Assembly (NCBI GenBank): GCA_029204225.1
Contig: CM055108.1
Coordinates: 18,509,779-18,573,778, forward strand
Direction: 5' to 3'
Length of the DNA stretch: 64,000 nt
DNA from: Diphasiastrum complanatum
Lineage: Eukaryota; Streptophyta; Lycopodiopsida; Lycopodiales; Lycopodiaceae
Part shown: positions 51,001 to 60,136 of the stretch, piece after piece
How the letters are laid out: every line of letters begins with the position of its first letter
Position numbering within the stretch: the first letter of the stretch is position 1
The notes under the pieces: generated by a model
Told to the model about the DNA's origin: nothing
The model's input: the letters and a program-made list of their open reading frames with translations, nothing else
Databases searched by the model: none
Made by a program: the position numbers and the translations under genes

Positions 51001-52198
51001 GTTGCACCCAGAGGCTGATGAAGGTTCGTTGAGTAAAATGAGGTCAATGTTGGTCTGCAACAACACCAACAATCTGTATCTTCGAGCCGTTGACCTTGAC
51101 AGGTTAAATTCTTGTTTAATTTCTCTCCTCTCAATTATGACCTACATGATAAGTAAAGTGTCTGTTTAGTTTGCGTAAAAGCTGTAGGAACCAGCATGTG
51201 ACTTGGATTTTCTTGATTTTCTCAATTGGACTCTAAGGTAAGAAAACCATGAACTGCATGATAAATAAAGTCTCTGTTTGGTTGGCATAAAAGCTGTAGG
51301 AACTAGCATGTGACTCTGATTTCCATTCACTTGATTTTCTCAGTTGGACTGTAAGGTAAGAAGGCCTCAGTACCCAAAAAGTAACCAGTGGCACTTGCTT
51401 TATTTCTCACTTACTGCTTTGTTGTGTTTTCCTTGATTTTAGACAAGGACCTGTTCATCTGTCTTGGTTTTAGATGTGATCTTGATGACATTCTTAACCA
51501 CTCCAAGTTGCATTCTTTGGAAGCAAAATTTCACAGCTATTACGGGGTCTTTTTGATAAGTTGTTTTGTCCCCTACACAATTTAAATGATCCCGTTAGTC
51601 CTTGTATCCTTCCAGCACCGATGAGTTTTTACTTCTTTGCATTATGTAGCAATGTTAACTCAATTTCATTTTTGTCGAGAAATTTGTAATGTTTTATGTT
51701 CTGCATTATGGAATGAGTCCTAAGAAAATCTGTCCAAGATAATCTCATTATCTGTGTTTGTTAAGACCCTGCAAACAACTGACAATGGCTAGATTCATTA
51801 GCTAAGAGTGCTCTGTTCTTTTTGTAACCTTATATAGGTCATGTTGTGTCATTTATAGCCTCAAGTGTACTCAAACAGCAGCAGTGTCTGAGTGCTCTTT
51901 ATTTAGATGATGAGGTGTACATATTTTTCATGGTACTTGTTATAAAGGGAAAATGGGTGTCTTTTGCAGATTTATCATCATGGGCAAGGGAGATCTGGTG
52001 GAAGACGAGGAACAAAATTTGGCCTTAGTGCCTCGTGAGTGGAATAGGAGACATGGCGTTCCAAATAAAGTTGCTGCTGATGTTGTGGAGTCAATTTTGG
52101 CTGCTATTCTTTTTGCATATGGTTCTCAAGGTCCAGCTGAGGCTGATAGAGTTTTGTTTGAAATCTTCATTCGTGGCTTATTAACTTCCCCCATTTGA
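36085..52198 (+). CDS. GHKL (NO VEIN-like) ATPase fused to an RNase III domain, 12 exons, 1712 aa
   Basis: Exons: 36085-36306, 39121-39353, 39438-39530, 40085-40340, 40578-40808, 41060-41706, 41834-42079, 42231-42345, 42614-43299, 43438-44194, 49679-51102, 51970-52198. All introns are GT-AG and all phases agree, giving 5139 bases. Residues 23-170 form a GHKL ATP-binding module as in NO VEIN: ARIRSERFGIG, then N-box ELIQNAEDN (71-79), NNEVGF (125-130) and the glycine box GEMGIGFKSVF (157-167). The NO VEIN-like body follows to about residue 1370, including LGYIVPYWIEK and DDLYLEKVFTDKYPALPLAW. A basic KKKRK (1411-1415) may be a nuclear signal. Residues about 1560-1712 are an RNase III domain. 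Likely role: ATP-dependent double-stranded-RNA processing (inference). The start is the first ATG after the upstream stop; Met at 36091 is an alternative. Confidence 0.87.
36307..39120 (+). other. Intron 1 (2.8 kb), with a possible LTR-element tail
   Basis: Donor GTAGTT after ...LELIQ, acceptor TATGCAG before NAEDN. Near 38540-38560 the intron contains 'gttaaggggg' followed by TGTGCTAGAGTTAATG. That looks like a polypurine tract next to an LTR start, and suggests an old retrotransposon 3' end inside the intron. No pol motif was recovered around it, so this is tentative. Confidence 0.5.
44195..49678 (+). other. Intron 10 (5.5 kb), no gene recognised
   Basis: Donor GTGAGT after ...DDLYLEK, acceptor TTGTATAG before VFTDKYPALPLAW. 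Exons 10 and 11 join in phase and the joined sequence reads through a region typical of NO VEIN relatives, so no missing exon is needed. Only short open frames occur inside. A 46.27-46.36 kb patch repeats 'gggaacgggaatg' words. No transposon motif was recognised. Confidence 0.6.
50873..52198 (+). other. RNase III domain of the fusion protein (exons 11-12)
   Basis: In exon 11, AFLHPSYFGSRQASYERLEY followed by LGD matches the RNase III signature (ALTHPSY...ERLEFLGD). Glu1583, Glu1586 and Asp1590 occupy the acidic positions. EADEGSLSKMRSMLVCNN matches the next family block. After intron 11, exon 12 gives PNKVAADVVESILAAILFA, with Asp1674 and Glu1677 in the second acidic pair. The protein ends 35 residues later, so there is no double-stranded-RNA-binding domain, no PAZ domain, no helicase and no second RNase III domain. 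It is therefore not a Dicer. Confidence 0.9.
51145..51365 (+). repeat. Two-copy tandem duplication (about 111 bp) inside intron 11
   Basis: The segment 'gataagtaaagtgtctgttt...aagctgtaggaaccagcatgtgact...ggactctaaggtaag' is followed by a diverged copy starting near 51259. Both copies contain a GTAAG donor-like word near the end. It lies directly after the exon 11 donor. Confidence 0.85.
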
Positions 52199-53102
52199 GC
52201 TGTAGATGATTCCTGCGGAGATGGTTTTCTTTAGAAAATAACATAGAATTATATGTTAATTTTCTTCGTGTCTGCTCAGGAGAATTACACTTGATGACAA
52301 TCGTGGGATCTCAATTTTGTAGTTCTTTGAGCCATAAAAAGCTTTTGCTTATTTTATTTTATTTTACCATAGAAGTGTGGAAGGTAGATTTTTCCTTCCT
52401 CGGGTTGTATATCATCTCTTAAGACAAGCATAATCATTTCATTTGTAATAGAAGTTTGATCTCAAATTTTAATATGAAATATAAGTGACATCAGTACACC
52501 ACATGCTGTGCACTGTAGAGATTCGAAAATTTTTCAACCTGTTTTATGATGGTCAAAGGCAAACATATCAAGAGCAAAAACAGAAATAAAGAGTAAACAA
52601 GCATCATTCGATGGTTCCGATTATTTTGAGTGGCAATTTTTTCTTTGTACTATAGTGTACTGAAGAATAAAGTATTGGACTTTTCTAAATGTAACTTGGA
52701 GGGGCTGAAATTTCCTTGGCAAAGAATGTGGAATCGTCTCACTCCGCTACAACTTTAGTTTTAAGAGAGAGTAGAAACCTCTGGTTTGTTTACCTTTTGA
52801 TTTCAGTATGTTCTTCAGCTTGTACTGTGCTAGCTTCATAGAATTAAGATTAGGCTAGCTTTAAACCTCTTGTTTTGCCTTCTACCACTTTCTTATATGC
52901 AAAAAATTCTCTTTTTCTATGGTGCAAGTCAAATACTCACCCAGCTATAAAGAGCCAGAAGATTTCTTGCCCCAAGGAGGGTCACTTAGGATGATTATGA
53001 TAATTTCATGCTCGAGCTTGTATTTGCATGTACATAGGCACTTATCAGCTCCCTTTGTCACATATTGAGGCTTGATACAACATGTCTTTGGAAACATGAT
53101 AG
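52199..53102. other. 3' flank of the fusion gene
   Basis: It contains the presumed 3' untranslated region. No certain poly(A) signal could be fixed; an AATAAA lies near 52667 in 'agaataaagta'. No other gene was seen. Confidence 0.4.
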
Positions 53103-54301
53103 TCAAAATATGGATGCCAATGTCTACAAAGGCATAATAAAATCTTCCCCACTTTTTGTTGGACTAATAAAAAAGTTGATGAAAATTCCGTCATTATAAT
53201 AATTTCTTGCTAATCTTACCCGATGTGGACGAGGAAGATAAGTTTTCTTCACCATCACTTGAGAAAAAAGCTTCTTTAACTATTTAAAAAAAAGTAGAAT
53301 AAGCATCTCAGCTAATTCTAAAAACATCACATGCACCCACTATCACATTTGCATCCAAGTAAGTTTAAACCTTATTCAAAATAGTCTCTGCAATTTCATT
53401 TTTCATTTTTTCAAACCGAGCATTTTTCATCATTGCCTTTGCTGACTTTCTAGGTAAAACATACTTAAAGATGATCCGATGCATGAACGATCTGTTAAAC
53501 AATTCTTTGCCACAAAGCACGATTTGCAACAAACATATAAAACTCAAATTATGTTTAATGAATCAATAATGCATGTTATCAAATGCAAATCAATCTTAAA
53601 TGTCAAATACAAATCAAATAAACAATTTAGAAGAAAACGTACTTGAATGCTCGAATTCTTTTTTTTTTTTTATTGCCGCTATGTGTAGATAAGTCATCAG
53701 TATTTTGCATCGGTTTGCTCTTTCTTTTCCTTTTCATTATTGTCTTTTTGATAACTTCTATATCAACAATAGATTTTAAACTCTCGGATCGCAACTTTTC
53801 CATGGATTCTAACATTTCTCGGTTTGATCCCCTGACTGTAGCACTCAACTCTGACATAGCATGCTTGAGTGCATTGTTTTCAACACTAGTGTGTTGCACA
53901 TAATGAGGCAATTGTTGATTTGCACGTTGTAATTGTTTATTAAGACAAGATATGCTATGCATTCCAATATCATACAACCTTTGACAATATCCAAGTAATC
54001 CGCTATTTCCTTCACATACAAATCTGAGAAGATGAGTTACGGACTTAAAATTTGCACACAAATTCGTAGCCGGATCATTAGGATAAATCGATCCATCCAC
54101 CCACAAATCTATATTTTTATGATTATTTATTCTCAATTCTCTAACTATTGCAACAACATTCTCCACAACTTTCGAATTTTTCTTAATAATCGGAGTGCAT
54201 TCCATAGGAAGTGCAACATGCAAATGGAACATTGCCATTTCGAAAGCTACAATCCGTAAATGCCTCAAACTACAATAAGTCAGACTGAATAGATCTAGCA
54301 T
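53103..54301 (-). CDS. Unidentified multi-exon gene or gene fragment
   Basis: The minus-strand frame runs from ATG at 54301 to a GTACGT donor after 53643. An exon at 53491-53371 continues it in phase (KSFMHRIIFKYVLPRKSAKA...ILNK). An exon at 53279-53220 (LKKLFSQVMVKKTYLPRPHR) also fits in phase with good splice sites. A 7-codon last exon at 53123-53103 is possible. The product would be about 285 residues. Its middle has Leu/Glu/Ser-rich, coiled-coil-like sequence (LSATVRGSNREMLESMEKLR), then basic clusters MKRKRKSKP and KKKKR typical of nuclear signals. No known family recognised. The true start may lie in an upstream exon (an ATG near 54351), but its splice phases do not fit. It could be element-borne. 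Confidence 0.4.
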
Positions 54302-54419
54302 ACCTTACTTTTGTAATGTCTATGTCGCGTTGGAAAATCGTCCCGCCTCATATTTCACCATAAGCATACAAATATTTCAAAAGTGTAAGTGAAAATGCCA
54401 AGACCTTAAGGTTCGAGCT

Positions 54420-54684
54420 TCAAAGGCTCGGAAGATTCATCTGAAGATTTTGGCTACCTGAGCCCTCTTTCAAGATTAAGGAGCTAAACAAAAGATTCTC
54501 AAGATTTAGCTCAAGATTGTCGCTACTAAGAGCCAATATGATGGCTCTTCAAGATGCCTCAAGATTCTAGCCAAGAAATTGGCTACTAAGAGTGTTTCTA
54601 TGGCTTTTTAAGATGTTAAAATATTAGTTGTTGAGAGCCTGTTTCATGGCTCTTCAAGTTTTTCAAGAGGTCATACCAAGATTT
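54420..54684 (+). repeat. Degenerate tandem repeat at the copia insertion site
   Basis: Units of roughly 60-75 bases repeat the theme 'caagatt(tt)ggctactaagag...tatgatggctcttcaagat'. Examples lie at 54440, 54500, 54565 and 54620. The series resumes right of the copia element at 61003 ('ttggctactgatgg...atggctt'), so the element inserted inside the array. Confidence 0.65.
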
Positions 54685-55546
54685 TGTTGAAAATTGTCAC
54701 TTCTCACTTGACATTGGTTCATGTAAATATTGATCAAACATTAGAATATGTTGATGATATGATTTCACACGTGTGGAGCATGTTCCCATGTGTGAAAGGA
54801 TGTACTTTTCATGTTTGTATATATCCAAATTGATTTTGTATCATTCTAGTTAGTGTGAACATGAAATGACTAGTTTTTAGTCAAGTTGACTAGTCACCTA
54901 CAAATTAGCTTTTCCTTGCATGTGCATGAGTAAATGCTCCCACATGGCAAGTGGATGTTCACATGTGTGTATAGAGTACTAGAAGATAAGAGTTGACCAT
55001 TTTCCTTAGATCCTATTTTGTAGGGAATATTCCTATATTCTAGGAGACTAGCTTTTTGGATTTTAGTCATATTCTAGAAGGTCAACTATTGGATAAGGAT
55101 CAAGGATGGATCAAATGGATAGATATGAGTGATGTGGCACTCTTCACACGTGTGAAGGCCTGCTGGACTGTACCAGACTCATGGATGTACTTGATCCATA
55201 AAAGGATCATCATTTTGCTAAGAAAATTGATGAGACTTTTGCACTCTACACTTTTGTGAGATTTCTAGTCATTTGTCTTGTGATTTTTATGCATGATTGC
55301 TATCTAGTATCATTGTACTTGTTGTTTCAGGTGCAGTCCGTACAGTGGACAGTACTCCACACGTGTGAAGCCGCTCTCACTAAAAAATGATGTGTTGATC
55401 CATTGCTCTTGCTTAAATCCAAGTGTAGTGAATCTAGATCAAGATCTAATGTGTAGAACTTGATAGATTCATTGATTAAGCAACCAATAACTCTCTATGA
55501 TTGTAAAGTACAATCATTATTGTCCTAAAAACTGTAAAATTTATCA
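54685..55546 (+). repeat. Copia 5' LTR, 862 bp
   Basis: Begins TGTTGAAAATTGTCAC and ends AAAATTTATCA. It carries three copies of the 10-bp palindrome CACACGTGTG (54766-54775, 55145-55154, 55358-55367) and TATATA-containing sequence near 54815, a candidate core promoter. The 67-codon frame at 55056-55259 is not a supported gene; it is only duplicated with the LTR. Confidence 0.95.
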
Positions 55547-55558
55547 TGGTATCAGAGC
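55547..55558 (+). other. Primer-binding site
   Basis: TGGTATCAGAGC directly abuts the LTR end. It is complementary to the 3' end of plant initiator tRNA-Met, the standard copia primer. Confidence 0.93.
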
Positions 55559-56142
55559 TAAGTAAGAGAGTGATCATTGAATCATAAATCTTGTAAAGAT
55601 CATTGGCAAAATTTGTTTTTTGGCCAATACTAGTGAGGGCGAGTTCTTCTAGAGTGATAGCTTGTAATCATTTGGATCAAAACGACTTGGAGGCTGTGTA
55701 TGTACTTTTCACACGTGTGAAACCGTACAGCAACTTTCAATTCAAGTTACTTTGTGTTTTTTGGTCCCAAAATCACAATACTAGTTCATTTTTGGTGCTT
55801 TTTGAAGCATAGTATTGATCTAGATTCATTCTAACTAATGCCTATGACCAAATAGTGTTTTGGATCATTGAAGCATTTCTTTTTAGAGTCTAAGATCAGA
55901 TCTAAGAGGCTGATTTGTTCAGATCCTTAGTTGAAGTGAAATCTCTAAGAAAAGTGTAAAGCAATTTTTTTTTGTGAGAGTGAAAGCTAGAAATTTTTGG
56001 TAAGATCTTTGAGTATCATTCAAGCTTGTGTGTTAGTTTGATAGAGACAAGCCTATAGGCATTCTAGTAAGCTTTAGGCCACTTCATAGATCTTTTAAAA
56101 TTCAAAAATCTTTGTGATTTTTAAAAGAGCATTCATTCTAAA
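55559..56142 (+). other. Copia untranslated leader
   Basis: 584 bases between primer-binding site and gag-pol start. It contains a fourth CACACGTGTG, here within the 16-bp palindrome TTTCACACGTGTGAAA (55707-55722). The packaging signal presumably lies here but cannot be recognised by eye. Confidence 0.7.
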
Positions 56143-59100
56143 ATGTCATCCATGGGTGGATATTTGATGGAATCAAGTGAGAGACTCACTTCCACAAATT
56201 ATTCCATTTGGAAAGTGAGAATGGAATCACTCCTAGTGATCCATGATCTATATGACATAGTTCAAGGAGTAGAGGAAGAGCCTCAAACTCCCCAAGAACA
56301 AGCCAAATACAAGAAGAGAGCAAGATTAGCTCTACATTGCATAAAGTTAAATGTATGCAATGACCTCTTGAAAGAGGTGTCTTCTTGTACCTCATCCAAA
56401 GAGGCTTGGGATTCATTAAAGAGTATTTATGAATCCAACAATACTTCAAGAATCCTCATGCTAAGAAATCAAGTTTTCCAAAGCATGAAAGGAAGTGGAG
56501 AGAGTGGACAAGAGTATGTTCTTAGGATCAAATCTCTTAACAAGGAGTTAAGTGCAATAGGAGAGAAGATCCAAGATCAAGAACTAGTACAAATCATTTT
56601 GAATGGTCTAAGTGATGAGTTTACCAACTTAGTCCAATCATTTGCCATTCAAGACTCTCTTCCATCCATTGAAAAGTTGCACAATGTTCTTGTGGCCGAG
56701 GAGAGTAGGCTTCTACACCTCAAGACAAGAATGGATAGCATGTCACTTAATGGAGGAGAGGAGAAAGCTAACTTTACATCTAAAGGCAAGAAAAAGCAAA
56801 ATCCATTCAAGAAAAATCAAGGCAAGGAGGCCGAGATGAAGAATGGAGGATCTACCTCCAAAGGCAAAGTGAAGAACAAGGCAAAACTAAAGTGTTTCTT
56901 TTGTGGAAAGAAAGGACACTTTGCCTCAGAATGCTACTTGAAGAAGAATCAACAAGCCAAAGGAGATCAAGGGAACATTGCTCAAGAGGAAGAATATGAG
57001 GATGGATTCAACACATCCTTAATGGTTGCATCTACACCAACTTCAAGTCAAGACACATGGTGGATAGATAGTGGGGCTAGTTCCCACATGTCCTTTAACA
57101 AGCATTATTTTTCTACTCTTCTATCTTGTAATGACTCTAAGAAGTCAATATACACTGCTAGTGATCAAGCATGCAAGATAGATGGCATAGGATCTATACC
57201 TCTTTGTTTAGGCACATCTAAAAGGATAGATCTAGATAATGTTTTGTATGTTCCTACCATTTCAAGAAACTTGCTTAGTGTAGGACAATTAATGGACAAT
57301 GGACTAGATGTACATTTCAAGAATGGAGTTTGTTCCATCTTGAAAAATGATAAGTGCATAGCTAGTGGCATTAAGCAAGGTAGACTTTTCAAGTTGGATG
57401 CTAATGTTGCAAGTGAAAGTGTGAACTTGGCTAGGGAGGAGCTAACTCAAGTGGAGCTTTGGCATAAGAGATTAGGCCATCCTAATCTTCAATCTATGGA
57501 GTCAATGGCAAGCAAGGAACTAGCTCTCGGCCTACCAAGAGCTTTCAAGAAGTGTGGAAAAATGTGTGAGGCATGTGGCCTTGCAAAGTCACACAAATCT
57601 TCTTACAAGAAATCTTCATCAAGATCTCTCTCTCCCTTGGATCTCATACATTCTGATGTACATAGTTTTTCACATGCAAGTAATGGAGGTGCCTTGATGT
57701 ATGTAACTTTTATAGATGATTGTACTAGATTCACATGGATTGAGTTACTATCAAAGAAAAATCTTGTTTATGAAGCTTTCATTAAGTTCAAGTCTCTAGT
57801 AGAGAAACAACTTAGTACTTCTATCAAAGCACTAAGATGTGATAATGGAGGAGAGTACACCTCCAATAAAATGAAAGACTTTTGTGAGATCAATGGTATT
57901 AAGTTACAATACACTTGTTCCTACACCCCTCAACAAAATGGGGTGGCCGAGAGGAAAAATAGGAGTCTATGTGAGTGTGCAAAGTCCTTGAGGCTTGATG
58001 CATCACTTCCCATCTCATTTTGGGGAGAAGCCATAACATGTGCTAATTATTTGTGTAATAGACTTCCTAGTAGTGCTATAGATGGGATCTCACCTTATCA
58101 AGCCTTGTTTGATAAGAAACCCAATGTAAAATATTTTAAGATCTTTGGATGTACTTGTTATGTACACATTCCTTTGGAGACTAGAAGGAAAGAAGATGCT
58201 ACCTCCTTCAAAGGAATCTTTGTTGGCTATGGAGAAAATAGCAAGGGATATAGGATATATGATCCTACATCCAAGAAAGTAAAGGTAAGCAAGGATGTAC
58301 TTTTTGATGAGTCACAATTTGCTAAGAGCTTGTCAAATGGATCTAACCCACTGTGCATTGAAGATCTTGACAAATCCGAGGAGGATCTTGACAAACCCGA
58401 GGAGGATCATGACAAACCCGAGGATGGAGATTTGGATCCAAGTCAAAAGGGGCCAAGAAGATCATCAAGGAGCAAGGCCGAGCCCTCAAGGCTTACCTAT
58501 GTGGACAAGGGAAAGCAAAAGGAAGGCTCTACATCTTCTACCTCTTACTCTTTTTTAGCTACATTGATTGAAGAACCATCATCTTTTGAAGAAGCATGTA
58601 AATCTAAAGTTTGGAGAGATGCAATGCAAGTAGAGTATGATGCATTAGAAGAAAATCATACTTGGAATCTTGTAAATCTTCCAAGAGGAAAGAAACCACT
58701 TGCATGTAAGTGGATTTATAGAATTAAGTACAATCAAGATGGATCTATTAGTAAATACAAAGCTAGGCTTGTTGCTAAGGGATTTCTTCAAATAAAAGGA
58801 TTGGATTATGAAGAAACATTTGCACCTGTAGCTAAGCTTGTAACTATTAGATTAATCATTTGCATTGCTACTTTGTTCAAATGGGATCTCTACCAAATGG
58901 ATGTGACAAATGCCTTCTTGAATGGCTTCTTAGAAGAGGAAATCTACATGATGCAACCCGAGGGCTTCATCAAGATTGGTGAGGAGCAAAAGGTGTGCTA
59001 CTTAAGGAAGAGCCTATATGGCTTGAAGCAAGCACCTAGAGCTTGGTACTCTAGGTTGCATGATTTTCTCTATTCCCTTGGCTTTGTACTAAGTGCTTAT

Positions 59101-60123
59101 GAACCTTCTTTATATTTCAAATGTAATGAAGGAAAGATCATCATTTTGGTTCTTTATGTTGATGACATCATTATGACAGGAAATGATGATGATGGCATAG
59201 GCAAAGTAAAAGTTGACTTATATTGTGAGTTCAAGATGGTAGATCTAGGCTTCCTAAAGTTTATACTTGGGATAGAAGTGTCTAGAAGTAGCAATTGTAC
59301 TTTCATAAGTCAATCTAAGTATGCTACTTCCATTCTTGAAAGATTTGGTATGAAAGATTGTAAGGGGATTGACACCCCTATGGAGCATGTTGTGAAAGCA
59401 ACTAATGAAGGTGATGAAGCATCCTTTGAGGACATCACTCTCTTTAGGAAGCTTATAGGCTCTCTAATCTATTTAACCATCACTAGACCTGACTTAAGTT
59501 TTTGTGTAAGCAAGTTGAGTCAAAGTATGCAAGCTCCTTTAATTCATCATTGGAAAAGTGCCAAGAGAGTACTTAGATATGTTTCTAGTACTAGATTTTT
59601 TGGTATACTTTATGAAGGATCTAACTTGCACTTGAGAGCCTACTCGGATTTAGATTTTGCAGGTGACAAGATGGATAGGAAGTCCATTAGTGCATTTGCA
59701 ACATTTCTTTGTGGAGGAGTGATATCTTGGCTTTCCAAAAAGCAAGATACAATCTCACTATCTTCTTGTGAAGCCGAGTACAAGGCATTGACTTCAACAA
59801 CCAAAGAGCTCTTATGGCTAAGAAGACTCTTGATGGAACTACATGTGCTAGAGGCCGAGGAGATCCCTTACATATTTTGTGACAATCAAGCTTCTCAACA
59901 AATTGCTTCAAATCCTATCTTCCATGCTAGAACAAAGCATATTGAGATAGCTCACCACTTTGTGAGGGAGAAGGTACAATCCAAGGAAGTGCAACTACAT
60001 CATGTACCATCATCCGAATGCATAGCTGATATCTTAACCAAACCATTGTCCAAAGATCCATTTTTTAAGTTAAGATATGCTCTTGGAATTGTAGATAGAT
60101 GTACACTAGATTTGCCAAGTTAG
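56143..60123 (+). CDS. Copia gag-pol polyprotein, 1326 aa
   Basis: Single open frame with every copia domain in order. The gag N-terminus has LTSTNYSIWKVRMESLL near residues 15-31. The CCHC knuckle CFFCGKKGHFASEC is at 251-264. The protease has WWIDSGASSHMS with Asp309. Pre-integrase has LWHKRLGHPN and CEACGLAKSH. The integrase catalytic triad is Asp505, Asp567 and Glu603 (35 residues between the last two). RT has YKARLVAKGF, QMDVTNAFLNG and the catalytic YVDD at 1005-1008. RNase H has YSDLDFAGD with Asp1169, then SSCEAEYKAL and CDNQAS. Length and domain order are normal for Ty1/copia. It would make the particle proteins and enzymes for reverse transcription and insertion. No stop, frameshift or lost catalytic residue was seen. 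Confidence 0.96.
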   Translation: MSSMGGYLMESSERLTSTNYSIWKVRMESLLVIHDLYDIVQGVEEEPQTPQEQAKYKKRARLALHCIKLNVCNDLLKEVSSCTSSKEAWDSLKSIYESNNTSRILMLRNQVFQSMKGSGESGQEYVLRIKSLNKELSAIGEKIQDQELVQIILNGLSDEFTNLVQSFAIQDSLPSIEKLHNVLVAEESRLLHLKTRMDSMSLNGGEEKANFTSKGKKKQNPFKKNQGKEAEMKNGGSTSKGKVKNKAKLKCFFCGKKGHFASECYLKKNQQAKGDQGNIAQEEEYEDGFNTSLMVASTPTSSQDTWWIDSGASSHMSFNKHYFSTLLSCNDSKKSIYTASDQACKIDGIGSIPLCLGTSKRIDLDNVLYVPTISRNLLSVGQLMDNGLDVHFKNGVCSILKNDKCIASGIKQGRLFKLDANVASESVNLAREELTQVELWHKRLGHPNLQSMESMASKELALGLPRAFKKCGKMCEACGLAKSHKSSYKKSSSRSLSPLDLIHSDVHSFSHASNGGALMYVTFIDDCTRFTWIELLSKKNLVYEAFIKFKSLVEKQLSTSIKALRCDNGGEYTSNKMKDFCEINGIKLQYTCSYTPQQNGVAERKNRSLCECAKSLRLDASLPISFWGEAITCANYLCNRLPSSAIDGISPYQALFDKKPNVKYFKIFGCTCYVHIPLETRRKEDATSFKGIFVGYGENSKGYRIYDPTSKKVKVSKDVLFDESQFAKSLSNGSNPLCIEDLDKSEEDLDKPEEDHDKPEDGDLDPSQKGPRRSSRSKAEPSRLTYVDKGKQKEGSTSSTSYSFLATLIEEPSSFEEACKSKVWRDAMQVEYDALEENHTWNLVNLPRGKKPLACKWIYRIKYNQDGSISKYKARLVAKGFLQIKGLDYEETFAPVAKLVTIRLIICIATLFKWDLYQMDVTNAFLNGFLEEEIYMMQPEGFIKIGEEQKVCYLRKSLYGLKQAPRAWYSRLHDFLYSLGFVLSAYEPSLYFKCNEGKIIILVLYVDDIIMTGNDDDGIGKVKVDLYCEFKMVDLGFLKFILGIEVSRSSNCTFISQSKYATSILERFGMKDCKGIDTPMEHVVKATNEGDEASFEDITLFRKLIGSLIYLTITRPDLSFCVSKLSQSMQAPLIHHWKSAKRVLRYVSSTRFFGILYEGSNLHLRAYSDLDFAGDKMDRKSISAFATFLCGGVISWLSKKQDTISLSSCEAEYKALTSTTKELLWLRRLLMELHVLEAEEIPYIFCDNQASQQIASNPIFHARTKHIEIAHHFVREKVQSKEVQLHHVPSSECIADILTKPLSKDPFFKLRYALGIVDRCTLDLPS

Positions 60124-60125
60124 AA

Positions 60126-60136
60126 GTGAGGAGGAG
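60126..60136 (+). other. Polypurine tract
   Basis: Purine-rich 'gtgaggaggag' sits immediately before the 3' LTR, just after the gag-pol stop. It primes plus-strand synthesis in LTR elements. Confidence 0.8.

Noticed and set aside
53627-54351. An extra first exon (54351-54309 or to 54304) for the unidentified minus-strand gene
   Set aside because: The donors leave phase 1 or 0 whereas the downstream frame needs phase 2, so the join is not supported.
55056-55259. Identical 67-codon frames at 55056-55259 and 60508-60711
   Set aside because: They lie in the two LTRs of the same copia element and are duplicated with them; no motif and no sign of a gene.
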